From the NCBI RefSeq assembly GCF_018390535.1, contig NZ_JAHBBW010000002.1, positions 62,001-126,000 on the forward strand: 64,000 nucleotides of DNA, in the 5' to 3' direction. The DNA comes from Bacteroides propionicigenes. Lineage in GTDB: Bacteria > Bacteroidota > Bacteroidia > Bacteroidales > Bacteroidaceae. The translations under genes and the position numbers were made by a program. Shown piece after piece: positions 53,092 to 62,627 of this stretch. The notes below the pieces were generated by a model that was not told the DNA's origin, made no database searches, and saw nothing but the letters and a program-made list of their open reading frames with translations. The first letter of the stretch is position 1. Each line of letters starts with the position of its first letter.

Positions 53092-56000
53092 TCATTTAAT
53101 CAAAGTAATTATAGTATTGTCGTTTATTTTCTCCAAAGTCGTAGACAGTTGATAAAGAGTACCGTCCTCGGCTGTATACATCACATGCAAAGCTTCCGAC
53201 CAACCGAAATCAAACTCTCCTTTAAGACGCAATGTATACGCTCCACCAGCACCGATAACAAACGTACCGATACGCGTACCGTTGCGCTGGGTAATAATAT
53301 CAACTTTCTCATCTGAAGGTATCGGACTTTCGGCTGATTCGTAGCAGATAGTACCCGTTATAGGTTTATTAGTCACCCTTATTTCAAGAGGGACAAAAGC
53401 GACTTGCGTTTCTTCACTTTTCACTACAATGGTTTCGGCTGTCACAACCTTACCATCTTTAGGTTTGAGTGTTAATTTATTAATGGATAGATTCTCATAA
53501 GAACCAGTACCGGGATAATGATTTTTTGCCGTATATTTATAGCAACCGATCGAAACAGGTGTTGCACCCTCCACAACAAAATTATTCGTATAAATATAGC
53601 AATCTACCGTTTCACCCGGAGATACTTCCATCACCTCCCCTGTTGAACCTTGCAACCGGCCGTCTACCGGTCTTTCTACAGAGTTCACATCCAATTCAAC
53701 CTCTATATCCGCATGGTAGTCCGCGTCGATGGAACGCGTCGTATTCCCAGCAGTCACATCCCGGTCACTCACAAAATGAAAAGGATCGAAGTAGGAAAGC
53801 TCAAAACTGGCAGAACGGTAGGAATCATCCTTCGGTACGGCAATACGGATTACATCGGCGCATAAAGGCTGCTTGGTTTTAAAAGGAACACTAAAAATGC
53901 CTGTCTTCGGATCATACAACTGCCTTGCGTTCGCGTCCACAGGATTAAATACGTAGTAATATCCGCCGTTGCTGGGTGATGTCATAGGTGCATAATTAGT
54001 GCCATCTTCGATTAGGCTGCCACCAGCATCATACCATTTCCAATAAGTCGCAGCAGGATTCTGCGGTTCCATTGCATTCGTAAAAATCATAATATCAGTC
54101 ATATCCTGACCAAAATTCGTAACAGGGTTATCCCCTTTTAGAAACTGGAAATCTACAGAAACCGAGCTTCCTTTTACAGGCGCCACCAGCTTGTACTGTA
54201 CATTGTGTATTTCATCTTTTGCTTCATTTGGATTATAAACCGAAGTATTCACCATTTTCAACGCCCAATCAGATTGTCTACTGAATGTATATTGCTTATG
54301 GGTAGTCTCAAAATTGGTTGCTTCCACATAGATATGTCCCGGTTCAGGATGTTCCCCTGAACCATAACCTATGCTGGTAAGGAAATAAACACGCTGCACT
54401 CCCACCTCATTGGCAGTATACACATATTTATAGCCCCAGCTTTCAGCCAAGCCCTGATCCTCTCCACTATCCTCCAAATCTTTCGCAAGCGGAAAACGGC
54501 CGCCCCAACCACCGTCAGCGATACTATTATCATTGATATCACCCCCTTTATCAATATAATCGGAAAGCGCTATAATAGGTAGTTTGGTAGCTTCTTTCGT
54601 GTCAATACCGTTGGTGGAGATACGACATTCCAGCGGAAATAACTCAGGCGGGAAGTTCTGCGGAATGTCGAATAGCAATGTCACCAACTGGTCTTTTTGC
54701 CCCGAGCTGACATTAGTCGAGCACCACACACCCTCAAACACAAAGTTCTTTACCAATATCAACGAGATTTCCCGGCGCAATGCCCCGGCTTTTACCAGCA
54801 AAGTGGCACGTTCGGGGGTCTCTGTGGGATTATGTAAAGGCTGAACTTTGATTATTCCCTTTGTCTTGGTATCGATTGTCGAGTTGAAGATATTCTCATT
54901 TGCCAGCCAGGAAACAGTAACATTCCCATCACCGATATATTCATAAGGTATCTCAAAATTATGGTTTGCAGCATTCTCATTTTGGATGACGTGCAACACT
55001 TTTTTCACATCCAACACATTCTCCCCGTCAGACACCTTGGGATGGCTGTTGTCCAACGAAATCCACACATTGTTTACAGAACGCAGATTTTTAGCTTTGT
55101 CCCTATCGGTAGTGCCGTTAGCAAGCGTAAAATTACCTTTTATATTCAGATTGTAGCGGTAGTTACGCCAGATTTCAACCGGGTCGTTCTCCTCACCCGC
55201 CACCAAAGAGGCTTTGAAATAATAATCCTGGTCAGAATCTGTACCAGCTGTGCCAGGTGCAAAACGCCCCCTCAAGATGACGTAAATAGGATAATCATCG
55301 CCATTGGGATGTTCAAAGATATACTTTGGATTAGCGTCCATATTCTCGAACATGGAAATGTCTTCGGAAGCATGCAGCGGCTCATTGGGCATGGTTACGT
55401 AAGGAAGGTTATCTGTTTGGTCCAGGGTTCTTTCAGTATAATCAAAACCTGCATAGGCATCGTCTTCCACCGTATGATAGGGTGCCACCATCCCGTTCGC
55501 GTAAATATTGAACAGTTCAAAAGCATTGACCGTGAAGTTCGCGGCTGCCATAGTTCCTAACTGCACGCAGGCTTGGTTACGCACCAGCGTAATCGACTTC
55601 TCTTTCACAGCTTCCGTATCGATTTCATCTTTATCGCCAGATAGCGGTTTTGTCGGCAGCTCCATTCTTCCCCAGTACCCCATCATACTGGAAGATGTGG
55701 CCAGGGAAGCAATAAGCTGCACTTCATCCATACCTAAATGCACGCCTTCCAACGACTTTTCATTCAGGTTGGAAATTAGATGTATATATCGGGTGGAAGG
55801 GGGTACGGATGCTTCAAAACTCCCTGTGTAAACAGCATCTTGACCACCCACCTGTGTGTCCTCGTTCACTGTCACCAAGGTACGTCCCAGATAGCTATGA
55901 TTACGGTCAAAGTTATAGAGATAGGTTGTTTGCAGTCCCCAACCATCCTCATCCACTGAACGGGTCTTTACGGTCTGCATGGCAGGAGCCGTACCGGAGA

Positions 56001-56118
56001 AACGCAGGATTACATTACCGTTCTTGTCATACTTTGGCAACTCGTTCACAAATTCGTCCTGCACGCAAGCGGTAAGCAGGAGCGAAAAAACAGTCAGTAT
56101 AAATAATTTCTTTTTCAT
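53092..56118 (-). CDS. Large DUF4906-type pilus tip/adhesin lipoprotein
   Basis: A 1008-residue lipoprotein (lipobox LLTAC, Cys18) and the last gene of the operon. The N-terminal domain (about 20-350) has the fimbrillin-like layout, with Thr52-Arg53-Ser54 as a candidate Arg-specific processing site. Beyond it come several beta-sandwich domains (VSWLANENIFNST region; TLRLKGEFDFGW near the end), DUF4906-like in overall design. Its size and distal place suggest the tip of the pilus. It lies 15 bases after the preceding adhesin gene. Confidence 0.75.
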   Translation of the reverse strand: MKKKLFILTVFSLLLTACVQDEFVNELPKYDKNGNVILRFSGTAPAMQTVKTRSVDEDGWGLQTTYLYNFDRNHSYLGRTLVTVNEDTQVGGQDAVYTGSFEASVPPSTRYIHLISNLNEKSLEGVHLGMDEVQLIASLATSSSMMGYWGRMELPTKPLSGDKDEIDTEAVKEKSITLVRNQACVQLGTMAAANFTVNAFELFNIYANGMVAPYHTVEDDAYAGFDYTERTLDQTDNLPYVTMPNEPLHASEDISMFENMDANPKYIFEHPNGDDYPIYVILRGRFAPGTAGTDSDQDYYFKASLVAGEENDPVEIWRNYRYNLNIKGNFTLANGTTDRDKAKNLRSVNNVWISLDNSHPKVSDGENVLDVKKVLHVIQNENAANHNFEIPYEYIGDGNVTVSWLANENIFNSTIDTKTKGIIKVQPLHNPTETPERATLLVKAGALRREISLILVKNFVFEGVWCSTNVSSGQKDQLVTLLFDIPQNFPPELFPLECRISTNGIDTKEATKLPIIALSDYIDKGGDINDNSIADGGWGGRFPLAKDLEDSGEDQGLAESWGYKYVYTANEVGVQRVYFLTSIGYGSGEHPEPGHIYVEATNFETTHKQYTFSRQSDWALKMVNTSVYNPNEAKDEIHNVQYKLVAPVKGSSVSVDFQFLKGDNPVTNFGQDMTDIMIFTNAMEPQNPAATYWKWYDAGGSLIEDGTNYAPMTSPSNGGYYYVFNPVDANARQLYDPKTGIFSVPFKTKQPLCADVIRIAVPKDDSYRSASFELSYFDPFHFVSDRDVTAGNTTRSIDADYHADIEVELDVNSVERPVDGRLQGSTGEVMEVSPGETVDCYIYTNNFVVEGATPVSIGCYKYTAKNHYPGTGSYENLSINKLTLKPKDGKVVTAETIVVKSEETQVAFVPLEIRVTNKPITGTICYESAESPIPSDEKVDIITQRNGTRIGTFVIGAGGAYTLRLKGEFDFGWSEALHVMYTAEDGTLYQLSTTLEKINDNTIITLIK

Positions 56119-56133
56119 AAACGTGTACTGAAT

Positions 56134-58500
56134 TTAGTAAGGGGTAACACTCGGTCTCTGATCCGGCCAGTCCGTAGTTGTGTCTTTAATGCGAATAATT
56201 TTGCCCGGTTCGTTGGCATCGCGCACACAGCGGACAGCAGGTTGCCTCCCCCATCCACCACTACTATGATTACTTACAGTTTGATCTTTTGTATTCCAAA
56301 CCTTACCCAATGAGCACCAATATTGATCCAAAGCAAGCACCTCGTCAATAGCACTATAGTTATTTTTACTGTTAGTCTGCGTTTTTCCAATAATGGTAAG
56401 TTCTGCCGGTGTGGGAACACGCCAGTTCTTATATTTTACTACAATCCCCTCCTGATAATCCAAAAAAGTAGTTTCTTCATATCGACTGCAATGAACCTGT
56501 GCTTCCTGATAATTCGGAAAGCCTTGAAAAGCGCCTAATTGCGAAGCTATCATAAAAGAGGGGGATACCATATTGCCCACATCCTCTCCTCCTTGTGTAT
56601 ATCCGTTTTCATCTAAAGGAGGCACCCCTAATGTATACTCATCTGAAGAAGCTGTAATTCGTACATGATACATACGGGGGTTTTTATGAGTATTTACACT
56701 GGCACTATTCCATTGACTCCTATTACTATTACTATTACCATTACCATCATCATCATCATAATAATAATAATCCAATGTATGATTACTCTTCAATAAAGTA
56801 GGAACCTTCTTACCATTGTCATCTTGTTCCATATCAACTTCATTCCACCTAACATACTTAACTACAAAATAACCATTGACCCCTTCACCCGTATCCAACT
56901 CGTTATTATTATTTTCCTTTGTATATCTGTTATCAGAATCATTTGTTGGTCCGTCCAAGAAATCACATCCTCTACCATCTTCATCGCGCAGCGACGAATA
57001 ATACCCAAAGGTAGACGTTACGTAATTCAAAGGATATTGCACAACATCTACGTACTCCACAAGATTCTTATTATGATTATTCGTAATCTTAATTCTAAAG
57101 TATTTAGGCGCATTATTAGGCAATGGTTCAGATAGAATGGTAACGTTTCCTGTTACTTCACCTTCAGCATACTCGAACTTAACATCATATCCGTACGTCG
57201 GATCATTCCAGCTTCCCCCCTCTCCAACTACTTTCCGCTGTCCGAATTTATTATAATAATACACATCCCCAGCCAGTGCAACGGTTACATCATCCGATGC
57301 GTCGAAATGCAATACGGAATTCTTCGTATCATCCGTCAAGCTCAGTTCGTGATAATTCACGGAGAGGAAATCTCCGGAGGTTTCTCCATCTATGTCAATA
57401 TTTATCGTTCCCCATTCCATTGCTTCAAATCCGACACCCTCCAAGGGCACCGGTTCACTCGGCTCGTTACTGCCCAATGCCCGTACTGTAGCCTCAATGG
57501 TATATTCGTAGTTTCGTTGCAAGCTGTAGTCTCTGCTGTCACCCATACCTTCGGGGGCGGGATTTACGGTTTGATAAGTAAACTTATCCAACGAAATAGC
57601 ATACGAGTTGATCTCTAAGGGCGATGACTCAGGTTTTTTCGGCTGTACCGGAATATTGATAACCAAAGAAGATGCAGTTTCCAAGTCACCCCCCACCCAT
57701 TCGCAAGCATACGAATAGAGCGTGTAAGTAATGATTCCGCCCTCTTCCATCTCATAGTCATAGGTAAAGGTTCCCGATGCAGATCCGCGATATATACCCT
57801 GTCCGCTCCTCACGTTAGTAGTAAGCGCAGGATTGGTAAATGTTATTTGATTATTGCCAGCCAAACCGACAAACGGAGTATAGCTCCCCAAAAATTCCGA
57901 TGACAATGCAATATTCAATACAATTTTTGCCGCAGCTCTGGTCAAAGTAGCAGGTACTTCTATCGGTTCGGACGTTTCATCGTTCAATTCTACAGCATCA
58001 CTTTCTCCCTCCATTAGCAAAGCTTCAAGGTTTGTAAAAGGAGGTTTGTTCATTTCCGTTTCTATCAGGCTGTTAAGGTCGCTCACGGCTAATTGCCCAC
58101 CATTCTCTATTTTTGACTCCACCTCTGTCGGCAGATCATAATTGGCTATCAGGCATATTTTATACTCCTTCTCCGAATCGAAATTCTTTTTACTGCCCAA
58201 AGAGACCGGTTTCGTAATATCCACATGCTGTAAGCTAAGGCTATAGTGGCACTTGGTTTCAGCAGAAAGTATTCCGCCGGTCGCCTCAAAAACAAATAGG
58301 TGCAATGTGTTTACTACCCCCTCGATGCCACTTGCCGCACGGGTAGTTCTTTCGTCACCCGTAGAAATCCTAATCAGGACCTGGTTGTCATAGTTTCCCA
58401 TATCGGCCTGTATCTCGTCCTCTTGCGTGCAAGAGGTTGTTACAAACAGTAACAGCATAGGCAACAGCGCCATCCATTTATGTAAATAATGAATTCTCAT
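56134..58500 (-). CDS. DUF4906-type minor pilin/adhesin with lectin-like C terminus
   Basis: A 788-residue lipoprotein (lipobox VTTSC, Cys24). I chose the ATG at 58500, since the longer frame begins with TTG inside the preceding gene. The candidate processing site is Thr53-Arg54-Ala55. The N-terminal fimbrillin-like domain spans about 35-345. The C-terminal 150 residues have a pattern (WRVPTPAELTI, then YWCS and AVRCVRD) like the FISUMP/FGE-type domain with a C-type-lectin-like fold seen at adhesin ends. A low-complexity run of Tyr, Asp, Asn and Ser at about 575-595 is encoded by a trinucleotide repeat. Confidence 0.75.
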   Translation of the reverse strand: MRIHYLHKWMALLPMLLLFVTTSCTQEDEIQADMGNYDNQVLIRISTGDERTTRAASGIEGVVNTLHLFVFEATGGILSAETKCHYSLSLQHVDITKPVSLGSKKNFDSEKEYKICLIANYDLPTEVESKIENGGQLAVSDLNSLIETEMNKPPFTNLEALLMEGESDAVELNDETSEPIEVPATLTRAAAKIVLNIALSSEFLGSYTPFVGLAGNNQITFTNPALTTNVRSGQGIYRGSASGTFTYDYEMEEGGIITYTLYSYACEWVGGDLETASSLVINIPVQPKKPESSPLEINSYAISLDKFTYQTVNPAPEGMGDSRDYSLQRNYEYTIEATVRALGSNEPSEPVPLEGVGFEAMEWGTINIDIDGETSGDFLSVNYHELSLTDDTKNSVLHFDASDDVTVALAGDVYYYNKFGQRKVVGEGGSWNDPTYGYDVKFEYAEGEVTGNVTILSEPLPNNAPKYFRIKITNNHNKNLVEYVDVVQYPLNYVTSTFGYYSSLRDEDGRGCDFLDGPTNDSDNRYTKENNNNELDTGEGVNGYFVVKYVRWNEVDMEQDDNGKKVPTLLKSNHTLDYYYYDDDDGNGNSNSNRSQWNSASVNTHKNPRMYHVRITASSDEYTLGVPPLDENGYTQGGEDVGNMVSPSFMIASQLGAFQGFPNYQEAQVHCSRYEETTFLDYQEGIVVKYKNWRVPTPAELTIIGKTQTNSKNNYSAIDEVLALDQYWCSLGKVWNTKDQTVSNHSSGGWGRQPAVRCVRDANEPGKIIRIKDTTTDWPDQRPSVTPY
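56721..56772. repeat. Trinucleotide repeat inside the DUF4906 adhesin gene
   Basis: Blocks of ACT/ATT, ACC/ATT, CAT/CAT and AAT repeats follow each other over about 50 bases, all in frame (encoding the Tyr/Asp/Asn/Ser-rich run). Slippage would change the length without breaking the frame. Confidence 0.75.
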
Positions 58501-58514
58501 AACTATATAGTTTA

Positions 58515-59969
58515 TCAATTAGACGATGGTTGGACCTGCTTTATAAGGATAAAATCTTGAATCTCAGTCTCATCCCACGGAAGCGAACAAACCAACCAGC
58601 TTCCGTCAGCTTGCTCCAATTTTATCTGCAACCGGCATTGCGGTGTTTTTGTTCCACCCGCCGAAGCCTCATTAAAAGGCCTGAGGGCTTTCACCCAAAA
58701 AGTTTCTCCCTTATCTGTCAATACTCCTTCAGGAGCCGGTATCGGCTGTCCAGATTGGTCTGCAAAAGTAAAGTCCGTTACATTGTCAATGGTAGCCTGC
58801 CACTTCACATTTGCCAGTGCATTATCTTGCCCGGCGCTTATCCTGAAACCTGCGTTTTGTCCTCCCAGCATATCACTTTCAGAAATAACCTCCGTTATAT
58901 ATAGTTCTGTAGGTTCAGGACCGAACGCAATATTCGACTCATCGGTCCATGTAATCTCATACCCGGCTTCCTCCCAGTCATCTATACTGATGTGAAGCAA
59001 TATTCCGGCAGCCTTTACCAGGCAACAGATGTTATACTGATGATTGATTGCAATCGGCGGAAGGTAAATAACGGCAGTGCGGGGTGTGCCACCTACGGTA
59101 TAGTTGATTGCCAGGCGGGGCTTTTTCTCTGTATTCGGCTCCGTATCCCAACTATCGGAACCGTCTGAATTCTTCACCAGATAGGCAGTTGCCACTTTGT
59201 CTTGCGTCGTGTAATCAGTCAAGTTATTTGCTGCACTCTCCGATAGGGTAGGAAAGTCATTGGCATTCTGAACAATCAAGCCAAGGCTATTATCGCTATA
59301 AGTATTCCCCTGCCCTGCGTCATCCGTATCACCCCAGAATACAGGAGAATCCGTTTTATAATCATGTAACGTCACGTCTGTAATCTGCACCGCTCCGCCT
59401 GTTGTGGCAAAGTAGAGGTTCAGCTCCGCCACATCGCGGGTCAGCGGACACTCCACTACGGTCACTCCCTGGGTGTCGGTAATCTCCTCTGTTACCCAAC
59501 CGCTCATTAAAGATCCGTTTGTCACCTTGCTCCGGTCGAACACCAAAGCGTGCAGTTCATTGTGTGAGATGTTCTCGTCTAAAGATTTGGCATTGGTGCC
59601 GCTACCGTAAGTAAGCCCGCCCTCATTGGCAAGAACGAAAAACTCCAGATTTCCTCCCTGCTGCAAACGCAACGGGAGATAGTAGGCAGCACCCGATTCC
59701 TGCAGATTGCCATTGTAAGTATAACCCACCGGTTTCCCTGTAGCATCGAATACGTACACACGCAAGGTATTGATTACACTCACATCAGTGGCACGCGTCT
59801 GCGTCTGTTTGGTATCGATGACCAATCGCACTTCCAGTTTACCATTGCCACCGGGAGCCGAAAGGTTCTGTTCCTTATTGCATCCTGCCAGTAGCAGGAC
59901 GGCTGCCATCCATATAAAAACGGTCGTCCTACGAACCGTCCGTTGGAATATGTCATTTTCTCTTTTCAT
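58515..59969 (-). CDS. Minor fimbrial subunit lipoprotein
   Basis: A 484-residue lipoprotein with a long basic N-terminal leader before the hydrophobic core (lipobox LLAGC, Cys30). A fimbrillin-type N-terminal domain contains Thr58-Arg59-Ala60 as the candidate processing site. The C-terminal part has a second beta-sandwich and ends in an IKQVQPSSN tail. It may be an accessory or tip-proximal subunit of the pilus (Mfa3/FimC-like in position). It lies 15 bases upstream of the DUF4906 gene and 19 bases downstream of the anchor gene. Confidence 0.75.
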   Translation of the reverse strand: MKRENDIFQRTVRRTTVFIWMAAVLLLAGCNKEQNLSAPGGNGKLEVRLVIDTKQTQTRATDVSVINTLRVYVFDATGKPVGYTYNGNLQESGAAYYLPLRLQQGGNLEFFVLANEGGLTYGSGTNAKSLDENISHNELHALVFDRSKVTNGSLMSGWVTEEITDTQGVTVVECPLTRDVAELNLYFATTGGAVQITDVTLHDYKTDSPVFWGDTDDAGQGNTYSDNSLGLIVQNANDFPTLSESAANNLTDYTTQDKVATAYLVKNSDGSDSWDTEPNTEKKPRLAINYTVGGTPRTAVIYLPPIAINHQYNICCLVKAAGILLHISIDDWEEAGYEITWTDESNIAFGPEPTELYITEVISESDMLGGQNAGFRISAGQDNALANVKWQATIDNVTDFTFADQSGQPIPAPEGVLTDKGETFWVKALRPFNEASAGGTKTPQCRLQIKLEQADGSWLVCSLPWDETEIQDFILIKQVQPSSN

Positions 59970-59988
59970 ACAGTAGTAAGTTTACATA

Positions 59989-60912
59989 TCATTTTTCATC
60001 CATGCCCGGATGTATTTCTTCTTCTTCAAAAGGCTTCACCGTTACGCCTACTCCTCCGCCCTCGAAGCGTATCAGGATGGAGAGTTCCACCTCCTGCCTG
60101 TCTTCAACGGACAGGTTGTTGTCGGCCAAGTACTGCTCCACGCTCAGAGTGTGGAAGGGTTGACCGGTGGCAGGGTCAGTCAGTTGGAGTTCGATGTCGT
60201 TCTCGTCTTCAAAGCGCAGGGTGCAGAACACAGCCTCGTAGGCTGTTTCGCTTCCGGCGGCACGCACGGCTTCGGGCGTGTAGGCCACCAGCGTTTCCGA
60301 GGGTTCGCCGTTGAAGTGGCAGCATCCCGCCAGCGATGTCATCCGCAGACCCACGGGGCAGGCGTCGCCTGCGGCCTTGGTCAGCGGGAACACCGCATTT
60401 TCAAAACCCTCCATGCGCACTTTCAGGTTGATGTGGGCGCATGTAAAGTCACAAGTTTCTTTTACGTCTTCCCATGCCCGGCTGATGGTGAAGCTTTTGG
60501 CGGCATGGTACAGTTCGTCGTTGGTGTCGATGGCCGTTCCATCGTAATACTCGGGTGAGGCGATGCTTCCGTGCGCTTCGTGCTCGCTGTCGTCCACCTC
60601 GCTATGTTCGCCTGCGTTTCCCCAGCAGATTGCTTCATAGTTGCCGGGGGCAAGGTTCGTGAGTGTGATGCCTTGCAGCTGTTCCAACGCCGCACGGTCC
60701 ACAGTATAGGTTTCCACCAGTTGCTTTGTTTCCGCATTGTAAACATACAGATCGACTTTCGTCACTTTTTGGCGGAAAATGTCGGTGGTACCGTCACCCG
60801 TATAGCGGAACAGTAGCGTGTAGCTACGATGGCAGTCATCCAGATTGTCTTTGATGCAGCCGGTGAGGATACAGGGTATCAGCAACAAGAGGAATAGTAT
60901 ATCTTTTTTCAT
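59989..60912 (-). CDS. FimB/Mfa2-family fimbrial anchor lipoprotein
   Basis: A 307-residue lipoprotein (lipobox LTGC, Cys19) of the FimB/Mfa2 family, which anchors the pilus base to the outer membrane and limits its length in Porphyromonas. The N-terminal pattern (LLFRYTGDGTTDIF, VDLYVYNAETKQLVE) and the middle CWGNAGEH block are characteristic. Unlike the other subunits it has no Thr-Arg-Ala/Ser site, fitting a protein that keeps its lipid. The gene follows the major pilin gene after 131 bases. Confidence 0.88.
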   Translation of the reverse strand: MKKDILFLLLLIPCILTGCIKDNLDDCHRSYTLLFRYTGDGTTDIFRQKVTKVDLYVYNAETKQLVETYTVDRAALEQLQGITLTNLAPGNYEAICWGNAGEHSEVDDSEHEAHGSIASPEYYDGTAIDTNDELYHAAKSFTISRAWEDVKETCDFTCAHINLKVRMEGFENAVFPLTKAAGDACPVGLRMTSLAGCCHFNGEPSETLVAYTPEAVRAAGSETAYEAVFCTLRFEDENDIELQLTDPATGQPFHTLSVEQYLADNNLSVEDRQEVELSILIRFEGGGVGVTVKPFEEEEIHPGMDEK

Positions 60913-60980
60913 TTCTGTATGTCTCTAAAGAATAAATAATCAGATATAAGATAAAAGTCGGGAGAAACAAGGAAAGAGGA

Positions 60981-61024
60981 AGATGTGCCGTCATCCACCG
61001 CAGATTGCAAACTCCGGCACATCT
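60981..61024 (-). promoter_or_regulatory. Hairpin between the major pilin and anchor genes
   Basis: AGATGTGCCG and CGGCACATCT form a 10-bp stem with a long 24-base loop, 20 bases after the major pilin stop. A pyrimidine-rich tract (TTCCTCTTTCCTTGTTTC) follows on the minus strand. It could be a partial terminator or a stabilising 3' structure, giving more major pilin than anchor. Confidence 0.5.
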
Positions 61025-61043
61025 CCATCCATACCCTTATAGG

Positions 61044-62582
61044 TTATTCATCCAAACCCGGATAAATATTCGCTTCCTCAAACGGAACCACCGAAACCTT
61101 TACAACTACATTATAGCTCTTCGGAACTCTCAAGTCGATAGACATATTGACCGGAGTAATCAGTACTTCCATATTATAAATTTTGCCGGGCTGTAATTCC
61201 AATTCCACCTCTTTCTCAGCGTCCGAATAGAGTTTATTGATATTGGCAAACAGATACTCGTCTGTAGTCGGCAATGTATAGTCCGTTGTAAGGCTGGCTA
61301 TTTGTTCGGTATAAGCCTTTACAAACTTATCATCGTTGCTATCAGCTCCAATAGCATCACCATTGGCCATAGTCGGTGCTGAGATATTATAAGCAGGAGT
61401 CATGTACTTACCAAACTGGAAGTGTATGGTAGGATTGGCAATATCACTCCCTGCAACGCCATCCGCACCAGCTTTGGCATCCGTAGCGAATGGAACCAGC
61501 ACATTGAAAGCAATACACTTTTGCTGTTCGCCCGCAGCAGCGGTAGGAATAAGTTCGGCTATGCCGTTGGTAATTGAAGCATCTACATAAGGTAATAAAG
61601 TGCCATAGTCATCTTCTACGTCAGAGTCATAATCAATATAAGCAGCTTCAGTCTTTTTATCAGTACCACCAACCGACCATGTACCGTCTTTTATCGTATT
61701 CACATAGGTATCTGTATCTTTCATATCCTTATGTGTACCCAGCAAATCATTGAAAGAATCAGCAAATCTGTTCAGATAAATACCATGCAGCACGGGTTTG
61801 AAATTTTCCCAAGGAATAGCATATTTATCTTTAGTGGCTATAATACCGCCCGCTGTAGTTTCTTCATCAGGGAATAAAATCTGACCGGTTGTTTTTACCT
61901 CGATACTCGTTATCTGAATACGGGAGATAATCGGCTTCAATTCCACTACAGCATTATAATAAAGGCTTCCTTCATTATCGGCACCCTCCAGCGTTATTTC
62001 CTCAGTAGCATCAGCCGGTTCCGCGTGTACCTCTTTCAATACCTCCTTGTCACTGCCTACATACACCACTGCATTTCTCGCAATGGACGGAGCTTGCTGT
62101 GCCAAGGTTGTATTTAGGGAACTGATATTAGTAATCTTTTCAAACTCATCTGTGTCAAAAATGGCATTGGCAACAATATGTACGGCAGAAACTCCCGTCA
62201 AGCCCACGAACTTGGCACCGGTTGTCCCAAAAAGCGCACTCCATTTCTTCGTGTTAGCTTGGGCTGCAGCTTCTTCAGTACCATCCGGCAATTCTTTAGA
62301 TATCTGATACTTGTATTTCACCGCACCGGCTGCATCCGTAAAGAAGAACGCCAGGTTCTGTATGTTACCCTGAGCGGCAGCAGCATTGGCATCTTCCGTC
62401 CAAATAGCTCCTCCGGCATCCATAGTTGCGCGTGTAGATGCATCCCCCAGTCCCTTGATAGATACAATCAGCGTCTTAGGCGTATTGTCGTCCGGCAATC
62501 CATTCCCAAGCTCATCGTCATTGCTACATGCCGCGAACGCCAATCCGGCCAATCCCAGCATAAAAAACTTGTTTAGCTTCAT
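61044..62582 (-). CDS. Mfa1-type major fimbrial subunit (type V pilin)
   Basis: A 512-residue lipoprotein precursor (lipobox AFAAC, Cys19) of the Mfa1 family. The N-terminal domain (about 35-230) and C-terminal domain (about 240-512) are beta-sandwiches of the FimA/Mfa1 transthyretin-like fold. Thr50-Arg51-Ala52 is the candidate site for removal of the leader, exposing a groove for the next subunit's C-terminal strand; the tail (VKVSVVPFEEANIYPGLDE) is a strand followed by a conserved end. It is the most likely shaft subunit, by family and by its place before the anchor gene. Confidence 0.88.
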   Translation of the reverse strand: MKLNKFFMLGLAGLAFAACSNDDELGNGLPDDNTPKTLIVSIKGLGDASTRATMDAGGAIWTEDANAAAAQGNIQNLAFFFTDAAGAVKYKYQISKELPDGTEEAAAQANTKKWSALFGTTGAKFVGLTGVSAVHIVANAIFDTDEFEKITNISSLNTTLAQQAPSIARNAVVYVGSDKEVLKEVHAEPADATEEITLEGADNEGSLYYNAVVELKPIISRIQITSIEVKTTGQILFPDEETTAGGIIATKDKYAIPWENFKPVLHGIYLNRFADSFNDLLGTHKDMKDTDTYVNTIKDGTWSVGGTDKKTEAAYIDYDSDVEDDYGTLLPYVDASITNGIAELIPTAAAGEQQKCIAFNVLVPFATDAKAGADGVAGSDIANPTIHFQFGKYMTPAYNISAPTMANGDAIGADSNDDKFVKAYTEQIASLTTDYTLPTTDEYLFANINKLYSDAEKEVELELQPGKIYNMEVLITPVNMSIDLRVPKSYNVVVKVSVVPFEEANIYPGLDE

Positions 62583-62627
62583 AATTTTAAGAATTAGTAA
62601 ATAAATAAATGAATAGTTCGTTTCTCT

